A DNA stretch of 64,000 nt from Sinonovacula constricta (GCA_007844125.1 CM017563.1:29212094-29276093); one strand, 5' to 3'. Shown: positions 10,043 to 22,623, counted from the first letter of the stretch. A program made the numbers and translations. The notes: a model not told the origin generated them from the sequence alone.

Positions 10043-10832
10043 CAGGGTTGGGCGGTAAATACCACCCCCGGTATTAACCGGTGGTATTTACCGGCCTGGA
10101 AAATACTCCCCAAAGTGGCAATTACAGGCAAATACTACAAAGATGAGGTTTTTTGCCTTAAAAATATTACAGAAATCTCAATTTAGTTGACAGTTATTAA
10201 TGTATAATCATAATAATAATTCAATTACTCAGACATTTTATTTAAATATCATATCAGGTGATCATTATAAGCACATATGGTAAAAATAATTTTTAAATAA
10301 CTGTCTTTTTTTACTTAGAACCTAAAATATAGCAGGTGAGAAATTAATGCAATTCACCTGTGCACCTGGCTATTGACATTTAACAAGCGAAGCCATATTG
10401 TCTAGACAATTAAAACAACAGGTTTCAAACATGGGGCTGTAATAGCTAGGGGCAAAAAAGACAACAGTAAAGTGTCATAAATTACCTAGACAATTTGTTG
10501 AGGTGCAAGCTAGTGGTTGTATATTGCCAATATTGGTATGACATGAGTTATAGTGTCATCTAAATTCCATGGATGGCAAATTCAACTGACCATTTTTTTC
10601 AGTACTTAAATATTTATTTATTATGAATAAAGTGATAAAAGTGTAAAACTTAAGTATAAATAAAATGGCAATTGATGGGTAAACTTGAAATTATCCATAT
10701 GAATGAAGATAATAGGGAATATTGTATATATTCCAGACTGGTCAATTCAATCGACCCGTATTTGCCAGTATTTGCCGGTAATTACCGCCGGCATGGAAAA
10801 TACTAATATTTGCCGGCATTTTGCCAACCCTG
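10043..10832 (+). mobile_element. Non-autonomous hAT-type element with 8-bp TSD
   Basis: The ends are CAGGGTTGGGCGGTAAAT on the left and GCATTTTGCCAACCCTG on the right, inverted for about the first 10 bases and then imperfectly through GGTATTTACC/TTTGCCGG-type subterminal repeats. An identical AAACAAAC lies on both sides (10035-10042 and 10833-10840), the 8-bp target duplication expected for hAT elements. No transposase frame is present, so it would need enzyme supplied in trans. A truncated relative lies at 5223-5655. Confidence 0.85.
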
Positions 10833-11014
10833 AAACAAACAGACTGCTTAGGAAATTGGAGCATGTAATGGTATTCAATTACATTTAATAAATATGACAA
10901 CCATAACATGGGTTTTAAGGAACTTAAAGCAATGAAAAAATAGTGTAACATGATTTAAAGTATTGAAAACAGTACACATAATAAATGACCCTGTTTTAAA
11001 ACCAAAGTTTAGCA

Positions 11015-11170
11015 GTGCCCTTGTCCAAGCAGTTGCTGACTTGTAACTCCTCAGCCTCTCAGTGCATGAGTTCGAGTCCTAGTTGTGGAGGTTTACAAGC
11101 TAACCTGCAGTGCGCAGTGGTTCTACCCTGACACAAGTCTAGGATCTAGCTCCACCAATATTTAAGTGGA
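11015..11170 (+). repeat. SINE S3 copy
   Basis: Contains a B-box-like GAGTTCGAGTCC, then GGAGGTTTACAAGCTAACCTGC and CTCCACCAATATTTAAGT, matching the copy at 150-345 and the fragment at 2.1 kb. Confidence 0.6.
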
Positions 11171-11520
11171 TGTCGCACTTTGCTGAAACACTAGATAGTT
11201 CACTATGTCTGGATATGCAATGTCCGACTGCAAGTCCTTTTCACGCACAATAGCTCCAGTGTATTAATATAGTCATATTGCACTTCGTAGCCATTACACA
11301 CGACATCTTTCGCGAAATAATCGATTTAATCGTCGAATTGTAGGGACCTAAGCAGACATTAGTAAACAATGGCTTTACCACAAATATGGCGGACCGCATT
11401 GCATGCTGAGAAATGTGTGACGTCACACGATAACCATCTATACCATGTTATGGAAGAATCATTTAAATTTTATTATAAAAGAATATTTTATCCGTTTGGA
11501 TTTTTCACGTCTACGAAACG
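11171..11520. other. No recognised feature
   Basis: Unremarkable sequence with one 61-codon frame and no domain. Confidence 0.4.
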
Positions 11521-11638
11521 GTGGTAGTTTAATCCAAACAGGTTTTGAAGTAACCAAGCCTGCTAAGCGATGGTAGTTTTATCCAAACAGGATTTGAAGT
11601 AACCAAGCCTGCTAAGCGATGGTAGTTTTACCCAAACA
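11521..11638. repeat. 49-bp tandem repeat, about 2.4 copies
   Basis: TGGTAGTTT begins at 11522, 11571 and 11620, giving a 49-bp period. Each unit holds ATCCAAACAGG and GAAGTAACCAAGCCTGCTAA. Units differ by one or two bases. Confidence 0.85.
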
Positions 11639-11864
11639 TTTTGTTTTTAACACAACCAAAATGATCACAAGAAAGAACACGGATGTAAGGCAGCCAATGC
11701 GCCTGCACTTTAAACAAGAAATGACTTCCTGTGAACTAAACAGTTTCTCAAACTTTTGGTTCATTACATAAATATGTAGAAGTAACGAACCTTAACTCTG
11801 ATGGGAACTAGACTATCTGCTACTTTGCTTCCTTCCTTGTTGTCTGCTACATGTGTTACAATAA

Positions 11865-12122
11865 TTTTATTTTTTTGGTTTATCGTCCCACCAACAGTAT
11901 TTTAGTTATCTGGAGACGGTGTCCACTTGAAGCAGATATAGTGCTGCCTTCACTGTGTATAGCATGCCGTGAACACCTGGCATGATACCACACCCAGTCA
12001 CATTATCCTGACACCGGGCCAACCAGTCGTTGAACTACCTTGGTATGTCGCGGCCCGGGATCGAACCCGGGGCCTACCGTACCTGGAGCCGACGCTCTAC
12101 CGATTGCGCTACCAGGTCCGGT
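11865..12122 (-). repeat. tRNA-derived SINE, family S1, with 14-bp TSD
   Basis: On the minus strand the head has an A-box-like TAGCGCAATCGGTAGAGCG and a B box GGGTTCGATCCC, then a body with GATAATGTGACTGGGTGTGG and a tail beginning GTTGGTGGGACGATAAACC. ATGTGTTACAATAA is repeated exactly at 11851-11864 and 12123-12136. The body lacks the segment between CATACC and the CGACTGG block that other S1 copies keep, so this is a deletion variant. The tRNA-like head would supply an internal Pol III promoter (family knowledge). Confidence 0.85.
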
Positions 12123-12136
12123 ATGTGTTACAATAA

Positions 12137-15100
12137 GCTTCATTGTTAAGTTCGGCATACTCGGATTCTTTTGTAAAACACGACCTCGCCAAACCGCCGC
12201 GAATTCCTGTTATTGCATGTAACCCTTTTTATAATTGCAAGCTACACGTTATTGTTGTAAGCTACACTCGTTAAAAGAGATATAAACGTTTTTTTTTTTC
12301 TTTTAAAATGTTCTCGCAGAACTGCTGCATCTCTCTGTTATTGCCTGCTACACTATCGGCCCCGTACAAATGCATTCCATATGAGGTGACTTTAGCTTAA
12401 GAAAGTGCACCTCGGTTTAGAACTCTTATTTTTTGTAAAAGAAGTTTCTAATATTAAATATATTTTTTTCTGTTGCCTGTGTAGCTTGTCAATCCAAAGT
12501 CGCTCTTTTATCATCTGCATAAAGAAAAATGTATAATTGTATTAACAAACCTCTGGCTCAAAATAAACACTTTTCGGACTTTTTAACATAGATGGCATAC
12601 AAAATGTTGCTTTAAAAATTGTAGATCATTGTCAGTAAAACTGTTAAGCACCTATTACATTATTGGACTGCTAAATGCCAACAAACTCGAGATTTTGTGG
12701 TATTGTTTTGACCTAGGTGCGAATAGAAATTGCCAAAACAATTATAAGGGAATGTTTATAATAGTCAAAAGGACCATCGGCAATATGAAAAAAGATTTTC
12801 AAATACCCTTTTAAAGAAAATATAAGAACAAAAGAACAATAGAATTAAAATAGAACGAAATTAAATTGAACAGAATAAAATATTTCCAACGTGTTCTAGG
12901 TTCATCTTTATTAGTTTAACAGGAAATCATGAAAAAGCATTACTTTCAACATAATCAAATCTTAGTTTAACGCAAACAACAACAACAACATCTAATATGG
13001 ACCTCATTATTTCGTATCTCCACTGGATAAAGCAGTTAAGCAGATGTTTTACTATCTTTTTTATGTAAATGCAATAAATGAAAATGCATGCTTTTAAGAA
13101 ATAAATCAAAACGGCTTTCAGACAAAGCATACACCTTTAAAGCAAAATCATATCTTAATAGCTTGGACCGCGTCAAAAGGAGATAACGTTGGAATTATCG
13201 GAAAGAGATGAAGTGCCATTAGCCTTTTGTTATCTGTAACATTTGTCATTCTACAGAAATGTTGTTAAATCTTTATCTTAGCATATATGACAGGATTTCA
13301 GTTCAAGACGCATTTCCCATTTCTGTTTTAGTCGTAGTATATTCTTTATGTTCTAATAGCTGTACTGATTGAATACTCTTAAATATGTCTGGCCATGATT
13401 TTAGGTGCTGTCTTTGAAGAATTCATTGCAGTAATCTATAAAGACCATATTTAGACAATGTTTTTCTGCGTGCATGACACATGTTTTTATCTAATATCCT
13501 TTATATGTACGGTGTGTTGGATAATTATGGATGATGCAATACATGAACAAACATGGATCCATACGTGTTCGGATATGTCGCGTACAATGAGATTATTTCA
13601 TTTACGGTTATTAAAAGTTCATGTGCATGTAAATCAACAGATACACATGTAGTTCTCCATATTGTTCGTAAAACGACCCAGCTGATGTATAAAATATTCT
13701 GTCCGCGGGGTGGTGGACTGATGTGAGAGGTTTTTCTTTAGATGACTTGCAGTGCGACTTGCAGTACCAAGATACAAATCTAAACGGTTACCTGCAATAT
13801 GTTAACCTTTTCAATAGAAAAGGACGTGTAAGCTTCATAAATACAGACAGAAACACAATAGCGACAATTAAATGGCACACAATAACGCTTTCCGCACGTT
13901 GTAAACAAATTAATGAAGGATAAAGATGGTGCAAATATTTTACTGATTATGTTTTAGCACGCCGTCTTTATCCGTATAAAATATAATAAATATTAAAAAT
14001 AAATATAATTTGTAAATTACCTACCTATTTTTTTCATTTTTGCCCATGTAACTGTGTCTAACTATATCAATACTAAACTGCGTCCGTTGCTCATTTTAAC
14101 ATTATTCTTATTATTCCGTTTTGTTACGGTTACACCATATGCGCCATTGGTTATTGGTACCATTAATACAATTTGAGCTTTGTGAGTTAAGGTAAGAGGG
14201 GCCTAATTAGCCAATGCTGTCTGAAACGGCGATGTTTGGCGACATCGAGTTCGTAAATGCCCTCGGTATTATCCGACACGTTCTCCGGAACTAATCGGAT
14301 TTGATCGTAGCAAACATTTTTAATCATTATTTTTTATGTATCTTGCAAATATTGATAATATTTTTTTCAAACAAGTAAAAATTCCAACAAAAAATATCTT
14401 ATATTTCGTTAAATAAAAAAATATTTACCACAAAAATTGGATTCCCAAAGCGTGACGTTATATTTTCGGAAAATACCAAAATGGCGGACAGAGACAGCAG
14501 AGCAATCGTACCTACTCGGCGATCTCCGGCAAGCTTCGGATATGTTCGGATTATATAGAGGACGGAATTACCCGAGGAGTTCCGAGCTACAGCAGAGGTC
14601 GATATGTGAAACGCAAAACATTAAAATCAACAATTTAAGTTCTATTGTAAACAGATACACATTCAGAAGACAGTTTTAATCAGATCTGTAAAAGATCTTT
14701 GTGAAACATAAAGGTATTGTGCAAAATTGTGACAGAAAATCTTTTTTTACAGGTTTGTTGTTGTTGTTTTTTTGTTAAGAAAAACATGGAATATGACAAT
14801 TTTAAAGCTAATATTTCAAAAACTAAACGGTGAAAGTCTGTAATTATTTGTTATGTGATTGGTATATGTATACAGCAAATTTTGATAAGCATTTTATAAA
14901 TATACTGGTATAATTAAAATATTTAGAAACTCTGAAAGTTTGTGTATGTTTCTGTGTCAAGGAAATTTTCCGAGGGGGTATAGATGCCTTTTTCTGTGTA
15001 AAATCATCAAATGATTGTACTTGAACAATATAAATGAGTTCTTTTTAATGTTTAGGGTTATGCTTATAAAGTTACACCACTGATGCTAAAATTTGTTGTA

Positions 15101-15798
15101 GTTTTGAACCCCCAAATTAGACTTTTTAGCAATAACCACTTGTAAAAAATGGTCCTGGGACAAGGCGAGGGGGTCACCCTATTTAAATGTGATTTTTTCC
15201 AAAACATGACGGTAAAATTCTTTCATATTTCATTTTTACATCAGATATATGATATTTGTCACTATGGACATGCTTAGTTTAGGATTCTTAATAGCTTCTT
15301 TTAGGCCCATCTTACCGTGATTTTATTAAGTCCCTTGAAACAGCAATAATTAAATTATATTTTATCAAATAATCATACATTTGAGTCCCGCTGACTTTGC
15401 CAGACAGCAAAGCTGTTAATAAGATTTTATAAACACTGTACAAACATTAAATATGTGATCGCTCTGTTTAGCCAAATTTCACCCATTGTAAGAGAATGAA
15501 TACAGTGGTTAAGAAAAAAGCAATTTAACCACATTTTTTTTAAATTGATTTTTTTCCTTAATGTTTCTTTAATGTTTAAGTGCAACTTTTCATGCTAATA
15601 CGGTTAATATTAACACAATTTAGTGGTAGGACATTCGAACTTTACGTATATTAAAATGTATCTAGTATCTTTTTTTAATTTTGAAACCGACCATTTGCCA
15701 TTGTTTAAACACAATGAAAGCGCAAAAATAGTAACAAGTATAAAAAAATTAAATGAAAAAGCAGCAATGAATCCCGACAATACATCCTAATGTTTAAT
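12137..15798. other. Long AT-rich stretch, mostly featureless
   Basis: A short piece of repeat family Z lies near 13155-13205. At 14481 an ATGGCGG start-like motif in AAAATGGCGG opens 25 codons before a stop and resembles a YY1-type site or a first exon. No supporting splice or downstream exon was seen. The segment around 14220-14600 is richer in CG-containing words than its surroundings. Confidence 0.4.
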
Positions 15799-15831
15799 GT
15801 GTGTGTGTGCGTGCGTGCGTGTGTGTGTGTT
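15799..15831. repeat. (GT)n/(GC) microsatellite
   Basis: GT dinucleotide run interrupted by GCGTGCGTGC. Confidence 0.9.
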
Positions 15832-15899
15832 GTTTGAACAACTTTACTGCTTATTTTAATTTAAGGCAGAAGAATTCGTCTTAGTAAGTTCGAGCGCAT

Positions 15900-16775
15900 A
15901 CGTATACCTATAAGCGCGATAATCCTAGGCAATTATTCTTATAATAACAACCAGTATACACACGCATGCGTATATGCGCAAAAATCATACATGTATGCAT
16001 GTATACTTATAAGCGCAATAATCGTACATGTATGCATGTATACATATAAGCGCAATAATCATATATGTACATGTATGCATGCATACTTATAGGCAGCATG
16101 CATACATATAAGCGCAATAATCCTATGCACGCATAATTATAAATACAAAAAAATAATCATATATATATATGCACGCATACTTAAATACAATACTTATCAG
16201 CACGCATAATAACAAATATCATATGCACGCATAAATATAACTACAATACTTATATACACGCATAATAACAATAATTCTATGCACGCATAAATATAACTAC
16301 AATACTTATCAGCACGCATAATAACAATTATCATACATGTATGTACGCATACATATAACTACAATACTTATATACACGCATAATAACAATAATTCTATGC
16401 ACGCATAAATATAACTACAATACTTATCAGCACGCATAATAACAATTATCATACATGTATGTACGCATACATATAACTACAATACTTATATACACGCATA
16501 ATAACAATAATTCTATGCACGCATAAATATAACTACAATACTTATCAGCATGCATAATAACAATATTCATAAATGCATGTACGCATACTTGTAACTACAA
16601 TAGTTATTAGCATGCATAATAACAATATTCATACATGCATGTACGCATACTTGTAACTACAATAGTTATCAGCACGCATAATAACAATATTCATACATGC
16701 ATGTACGCATACTTGTAACTACAATAGTTATCAGCACGCATAATAACAAAAATCCTGTACACGCATACTTATAAG
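15900..16775. repeat. Imperfect tandem repeat, units about 55-65 bp
   Basis: Recurrent blocks of CACGCATAATAACAAT, TCATACATGTATGTACGCAT and ATATAACTACAATACTTAT alternate, with a higher-order unit near 118 bp. The left edge, from about 15900 to 16180, is more degenerate. The CATACATGTATG palindrome recurs. Confidence 0.8.
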
Positions 16776-16804
16776 CACATTTAACATTTAAACGATGTTG
16801 ATTT

Positions 16805-16805
<1 letters not shown>

Positions 16806-16849
<44 letters not shown>

Positions 16850-16850
16850 G
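16806..16850. repeat. (TTG)n-(GTG)n microsatellite
   Basis: TTG/GTT trinucleotide run passing directly into a GGT run. Confidence 0.95.
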
Positions 16851-16860
16851 TTTTTGTCAA

Positions 16861-17811
16861 TAAAATCGAATTGAGTTTAGCTTTGAAGATATTATGTTCT
16901 CCCCCGAGTCTCTGTAGTTGAACGAATTAGGATGGTTTTGTGCTTTGTGTTCCCACTTGAAAATTATGTCTGTTAGTGGTCCTTGTGTGGTTAATAATGT
17001 CATTAATAACTACTTATTATAATTATGTATTAATTATGTCACGGGAATGCGTGACTACACGAACAAATTTTTCGTCCACTTTTAACGTAAGTTAAATGCC
17101 AATGCACAAGTATACATGAATATACACAGGATAGACTACTTACCAAAGTTCTAAGATATAGCTGATAAAACAATGAGCTCTGGTAAAATAAAGACCATTG
17201 ACTTGCTGTATCTAAATGCAAAACAAATGGCATAATGAAATAGATTCAGTCCAATATTGTACTCAAATGCACCCATCCTGGGTTCAGTTGTATGCGAATA
17301 GTACACATTTTTCAGAATCCAGATAGCATTATTTTTGTATTGCAGAATATTGCTCCTTCATAGGAATTTTAAGTGAAGCTAATGCACATTGATGAATCAG
17401 ATATAATGTGGCAATAATTTATTGAATTAAAGCACAGTTCCCAAACCTTGGTTTCTTGATCTGTTTCACAAGACGGTCATTTGTTTAAATGTAATTCAAC
17501 TTGCATTTGATGTTCATTCTGGAGAACTTAACAACTTAAACCTAACTGGTTTATTGCTGTTGGCATAAGTTAAACAAAATAAACATCGTTTGTTATTGAT
17601 GGACAATATGAGATCTAGTTTATGGCAATTACGATAACAAAATAAACATTGTACGAGAACATCTTGTTCTATTAAATAACTAGCATTTTTAGGATCTCGT
17701 TACTCATTTTAACTATTTTCGAAAAACAACAATATATAATCAAATCGATAAAACAAACCTTTAAACAAGTCCATGACCAGACTGTATGCCATAGTATTCA
17801 GAGTTAGAATG
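16861..17811. other. No recognised feature
   Basis: AT-rich sequence; short frames only. Nothing repeated elsewhere in the window was noticed. Confidence 0.45.
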
Positions 17812-18694
17812 TGTGACTGGTCATATCAAAATCAGTCTAATGTCACGTTTCAGATTATCGAGATAATCCGCTCGAAAGTCATGCAGGTGCAAAAATATCG
17901 ATTTTTAGATTTTGCTATATAATTAATGTTGAGACTCTTTACTACGTATACATTAAAAAAATAGTCGAATTAAATAAGTTTTTGACTGTTTTTTTTTTTA
18001 ACTTTGATCGGACCCTTTACTCTGTTTACGTTCGCGTAATTATCGAGATTACGCAACGAACAATCGAAAATGAGCCCACTTCATTGGTGCATTTCAAACA
18101 CAAAAAAGAGACAGAGTGGGTGTATTTGGTATCGTAATAAAGGTTAATCCGGGGCATTCAATTATTCTATTTTTAAACAAAATCGTCATGCCAAAGTAGC
18201 CAATACAATCTCTTAAAACAAGTGTCCAACACAAAGGAAATCGCGCACGTGTTGCTAAATAAACCTATCGGCCTCTCTGATTGATCAAACGGCCGTCACG
18301 TGATTTTTTCTCTACTTCCGGTATCCCGTTTAAATTATTATTTTTTCTTTACTGTTTACTGCGTTTTTATCAATATAAAAGTGGAATTTCTCATCGATCT
18401 GTGTTATAACTGGATAATAAATAATAAACACAATGGATTCATCACCAGAATGGAATTTCGTTTTAGATATAGACCAACAATCTTAAAAAAGTTTCAGTGC
18501 CGTTTTCTCCATATTAATGTGTAGTTTTAGGCCTTAAACTGTGTTTCTTAATTTTGAATAACTTTCCACATGATTCTATTATCATGAAGCTTCTTGTATC
18601 GTTTTAAAGGTCTATTTATGCTTTATAAAATAAATATAAAAACTAAAAATATTTATTTTTCGAAATAAGATTGATTTTGATATGGCCAGTCACA
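17812..18694 (+). mobile_element. TIR DNA element, family W, internally deleted copy
   Basis: Ends are TGTGACTGGTCATATCAAAA on the left and the inverse, ending GATATGGCCAGTCACA, on the right. The body matches 22624-23921 along its length except for a gap of about 420 bp after the start codon. It keeps a TATA box (18374-18381), a CACGTG E-box (18297-18302), an ETS-like ACTTCCGGT and an ATG at 18433. The frame reads MDSSPEWNFVLDIDQQS and stops at 18486 because of the deletion. Superfamily not assigned. Confidence 0.8.
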
Positions 18695-19490
18695 TATACA
18701 CTTTAAGCTACATTTATTTTTTCATCACAGCAAAGACGATTGTGTTGTTTTTGTTTGTTTTTGTTTGTTTCTTAAAATACAGCGCAGTAACACAAGTATG
18801 ATAATTTTGGCGACGCCTTGTGATGAATGATCATCAGATAAATATCTACCTAGTAGAAAGGCACACCACAGCTCAGCTTAAAGACCTTAACAAATGTACA
18901 TGTAGTATTGGACCGGAAGTTGGCTCGAGTCCACGTGATGATCGGTTAAGAGGATTAACAGGTCGGCGACTCGACCCACGTCATTGGGCTTCCATTTGTA
19001 GGTTTACAAGAAGTGATATGGTCCTTAAGAATTTCATTTTACATCCATGCAAGCTAAGGTCAAAACAGGTTACACAAGCTCATGGATGAAAAAACAACTG
19101 AAGATATCCGAAACAAGACGAGATGATGATTTTTGCAATGTTAAAATTAGTCATTTTTTCATAGCACGAAAGTCAGTCTCTGAGTCTTTTTTTTAATAAT
19201 TAATTCTTTCTGATCTTACAAACTCATATACGTTTTAAATTCAATTAAAAAAATAGTGTTGCGTCATAATTCTAAATTAGCATTATTTGTATCTTTAAAA
19301 CGCGAGATACTTAGGTTCGACAGTTGGCAGCCATGTGAGTGTTTAACAACCTCGTGTTTAGTTTAAGCAGTTACAATTTGTCTGTTTTCTTTTTGCAATT
19401 ACAATGAAACTTTAAACAGCTTGAAATGTTATTTGGAGATTAATGACGACAATATATTCCCAACAGCTAAAGCAGACTTTAACTAGCATT
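18695..19490. other. No recognised feature
   Basis: One 89-codon frame at 18820-19089 shows no domain. No supporting signals. Confidence 0.4.
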
Positions 19491-19503
19491 CAAGGGCTAA
19501 CAA

Positions 19504-19766
19504 TGGTAGAGCGTCGGCTTGCGGATCGGGAGGTTGTGGGTTCGAACCCCGGCCGGGTCATACCAAAGACTTTAAAGTTGGTAGTAGTGGCTTCCCTCCT
19601 AACGCTCGGGGCTACGGGGACAGCATTACGCCTGACTCGTCGGTGTCAGTATAATGGACCGGCCGGGTTCAGTCCCTGGGCACCTCATAAGTGCCCCTGT
19701 GCTGTAATGATAGAAATGTCGCTGCGCAGTATCGGCAAAAATGCCGGCTAATCCCAATCCCAATCC
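19504..19766 (+). repeat. tRNA-derived SINE, family S2, (AATCCC)n tail, 13-bp TSD
   Basis: CAAGGGCTAACAA is repeated exactly at 19491-19503 and 19767-19779. The insert begins TGGTAGAGCGTCGGC (A-box region, with the first few tRNA bases missing) and has the B box GGGTTCGAACCCC. A body of about 190 bp follows, ending in AATCCC repeats. The hexamer tail would be the 3' recognition end for its partner LINE (inference). It is distinct from S1 in body and tail. Confidence 0.85.
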
Positions 19767-19779
19767 CAAGGGCTAACAA

Positions 19780-21113
19780 CCTTTTTGATATATAAGTATG
19801 CCAATCCATTTCAGCTATTTTAACGTCGCTATTTTGATCATAACTGTACGGCTGCGATGTTGTTTTCAAAATTAATGAACGAGTTTAATTTAATAATATT
19901 ACTGCAAAAGAGAAGGGCTATAACATTGCCAATTGCTGCTGAAAAATGGTTTGGAAACAGAGAGTTTACGCAATGTTTCAACATGAAATTGCAATGTTGA
20001 GCGTCGATAGCGTCTAAACTGGGTGTACACACGGCATGGTAAATGCACATATATGTGATATTAAATTAAAACTAGCACGGAAGGTTAAAACATTTAATTA
20101 TTGGAAACATTTAAATACAACATTTAAAATAAATTTCTACTACCGCTGCAAAAAATAAAAATGCCAAACAACGATTGTCATTGAGTATGTCAGTCCGTTG
20201 TTGAAAGTAAACGGAACGAGAACCTGTTCTTTCGCGAAAAAGTGTACGTGCGCACTGACATTAGCAGTTACAATGCTACACAATCAGTCTGTCTGTTTAT
20301 GTATGGTCTCTGGAGGTACAGTCTCACAATTGTAACAATGATTCTCTTCAGTAATTATATGTGGCGTTGATGAGGCTTTTAAACGTGAAGTGTGTTTGCA
20401 ACTGTGACGTATATTTACCAACACGTTAACACAATTTGTTGAGCGTTTTTTTTTTTAAAGATAATATGCTTTACGACCTATTACACCAAAAGGTTTTACA
20501 TGTTCTTACATTAATATTTTAGAGGGTATAAAAACAGCTAACTTCTTTTAGAACTAATGTATTTATTTTTGTATATCTTAAAGTACAAGTCGGATATAAA
20601 GATTGTAAATACATGTACGTGTTAAAAACGTTTAAAAACCAGGTATATACCTGCAAATTAACAAAATATAAAAACTGATCAGTGCAAAAAATGTTTCCTT
20701 TGCACTATACGTCTAATAACACAAAGAAGCTTAATTCCTATCGAGCTTGGTCTATGCTAAATAGATTTCAGCTTACACTTTAATGGAGTGGTGAGGTAGT
20801 CATCGCCGATGAGTTCTGAATGCTACTTTATGTCTAGGTCACAAATAAAACGGGCGCCGTCCGATTGAACGATTTTTAAGGCATCGGCGGTTTTCACACT
20901 CTCGCAGATGCCGGGCGATTTTAAATCTGATTATGGTCATGAATGGCCGGGCAAATTTTCTGCTCAATTGCTTTTAAAGAAAGCATTCGAAGAATCGGGC
21001 AGTCTCCGTCCGATATTCAGGCGGGCCTGTGCAATTCATAAATTGATCGGACAGTTGCCGCGCGAAGGCTTTATATTTTATGACATTTTTATATAAATCA
21101 GTCAGTTGTCAAT
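19780..21113. other. Mostly featureless; GC-richer patch at the right end
   Basis: From about 20840 to 21080 the sequence is richer in GC and CG words (GGGCGCCGTCCGATTG, CGATCGG-type words). CCTATCGAGCTTGG near 20740 resembles CCTATCAAGCTTGG near 39160. A 62-codon frame at 20908 shows no domain. Confidence 0.4.
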
Positions 21114-21350
21114 ATGCCAGCAAAGAAGGCAGAGACAAGGGAAAGGTCAAGCAAATGGCCAGTGAGGCTGACACTGAGCCACCACATGCCAGTAATGACA
21201 AGGTTATAGGAGAATGGAAACAGAAGATAAAATAGCCAATTTCTTTAAGGAAAAGCATTTCTATTACAACCAGGGTGACCCTGACTGTAAAAAATAACTG
21301 AAGATAAATAAAGAACTTGCCGATGTTGCTGCTTTTCTTTGCCAGGGACA
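21114..21350 (+). pseudogene. Decayed MADF/Myb-SANT-like domain fragment
   Basis: An ATG at 21114 opens MPAKKAETRERSSK; reading frames then have to shift. Another frame gives ETEDKIANFFKEKHFYYNQG and, after one stop, KINKELADVAAFL. The pattern of a short helix, then FFYxQ-like, then KxxxELA resembles MADF-type DNA-binding domains, which occur in transcription factors and in the accessory proteins of PIF/Harbinger transposons. The fragment is broken by at least one stop and two frame changes. It could be a transposon relic or a processed gene remnant. Domain assignment rests on visual resemblance. Confidence 0.35.
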
Positions 21351-22623
21351 AACAAGTATAAAATATTTGCCTTTAAATTTTTATTGATTATGGATATAGA
21401 ATCAATACGCATCCTAGTTGTGCCCCTTTGCTTAATGTGACAATAAATGCGTGCGCTGGATATAATATCTAACAGCGTTAGTATACCTGTTATCCCACCA
21501 CTCGTTCCCTGTGCTAAGTTGTAACGTCACGAATGAATTAACAAATGATCACTAATTATGCATTTGTTGAGAAAATTACAACAAACTCAAGCCGCACGGT
21601 CGCCGGACGACCAAAACGATGACCGCCTGGTGCCTGTACATGAATCGTCCAGGGACTGAGCGATTATCGTTCGCACACTGGCGTCTATTCGGGCACAAGG
21701 CAGGACCCGGGCGATGTTTTATCGCCCGATTCAAAAGAATCATCGCCGAGTCACTGACCCAAAAATTTATCGTCCTGACGCCGTTCGCTTTTAAGTTGAA
21801 ATTTTCAGCTGCCGCCGTCTGATTGGCACTGCTGCCGGATGGACGCCGGCCGATATTGCGATTTTTATTAGAAACAGACGCCAACGGAGGCCATTTATAG
21901 TTTGTGACTGAGGCATTACTAGCGGCGGAAAAAGACGTAGCCTTTAATGGTAGCGATAGTATGGGAATACTGATGCAATGGGCAATTTCTACAAATGCAG
22001 ACCGCTTTGATATTCATCCGGAGTGCCTTGCGTTAGCGTCAATAACTAGGTCAAAAGTGAGGTTAGACGGCTACGAACAGAAGTCCTTGTTCTAAACAGT
22101 GGAAATGCTGTGAACACACTCTGTCATTTATCGTGCCAGCCATGTTTTGTTTTAATATTTTTACAGTCAAGGTCACGACGCTTAAACCATAATTTGTATA
22201 TGTAAGTACTGCATTTCAAATCCTAGATTAGGTCGATAAAATATTATGACGCTGAGAAAAAATAACAAAATGTGATTTTTATTGATTGTGTTTGGTTAGC
22301 AATCTATTATGTTCATGAAACCAATTTATCAGTATTCTTTCCCTAACGTGGTAAATACATTTTATTTCACTTGATAATGAATTTTATTGAAAACATGAAG
22401 TCGTGTTAACTTTTAATACGTTCTATTAACATCTTCAAAAATTGTTCCACGTACAAATTAAACGAAAACCTTTAAGAATTGCAGCCTTTGGAAACACCTT
22501 TTTGTTTGTCGTGGTTGTAAATGTATAGTTTTATATTTTATAAAACACTTTATAATATTTACCCATTAAAATTATTTTTATCAATCTATTGATAAAACTA
22601 AGTCGCATTTAAAGTAAATGAAA
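21351..22623. other. GC-richer patch with hairpin, then AT-rich DNA
   Basis: About 21590-21900 is GC-rich and CG-rich relative to the window, with open frames on both strands that lack domains. A perfect 8-bp hairpin, CGGGCGAT-GTTTT-ATCGCCCG, lies at 21708-21728. The segment 21905-22090 is a copy of repeat family Y, also at 39200-39430. The remainder is plain AT-rich sequence. Confidence 0.45.

Noticed and set aside
12040..12122. Functional tRNA gene on the minus strand
   Set aside because: The A and B boxes belong to a SINE head: the body, tail and TSD extend well beyond, and acceptor-stem pairing is poor.
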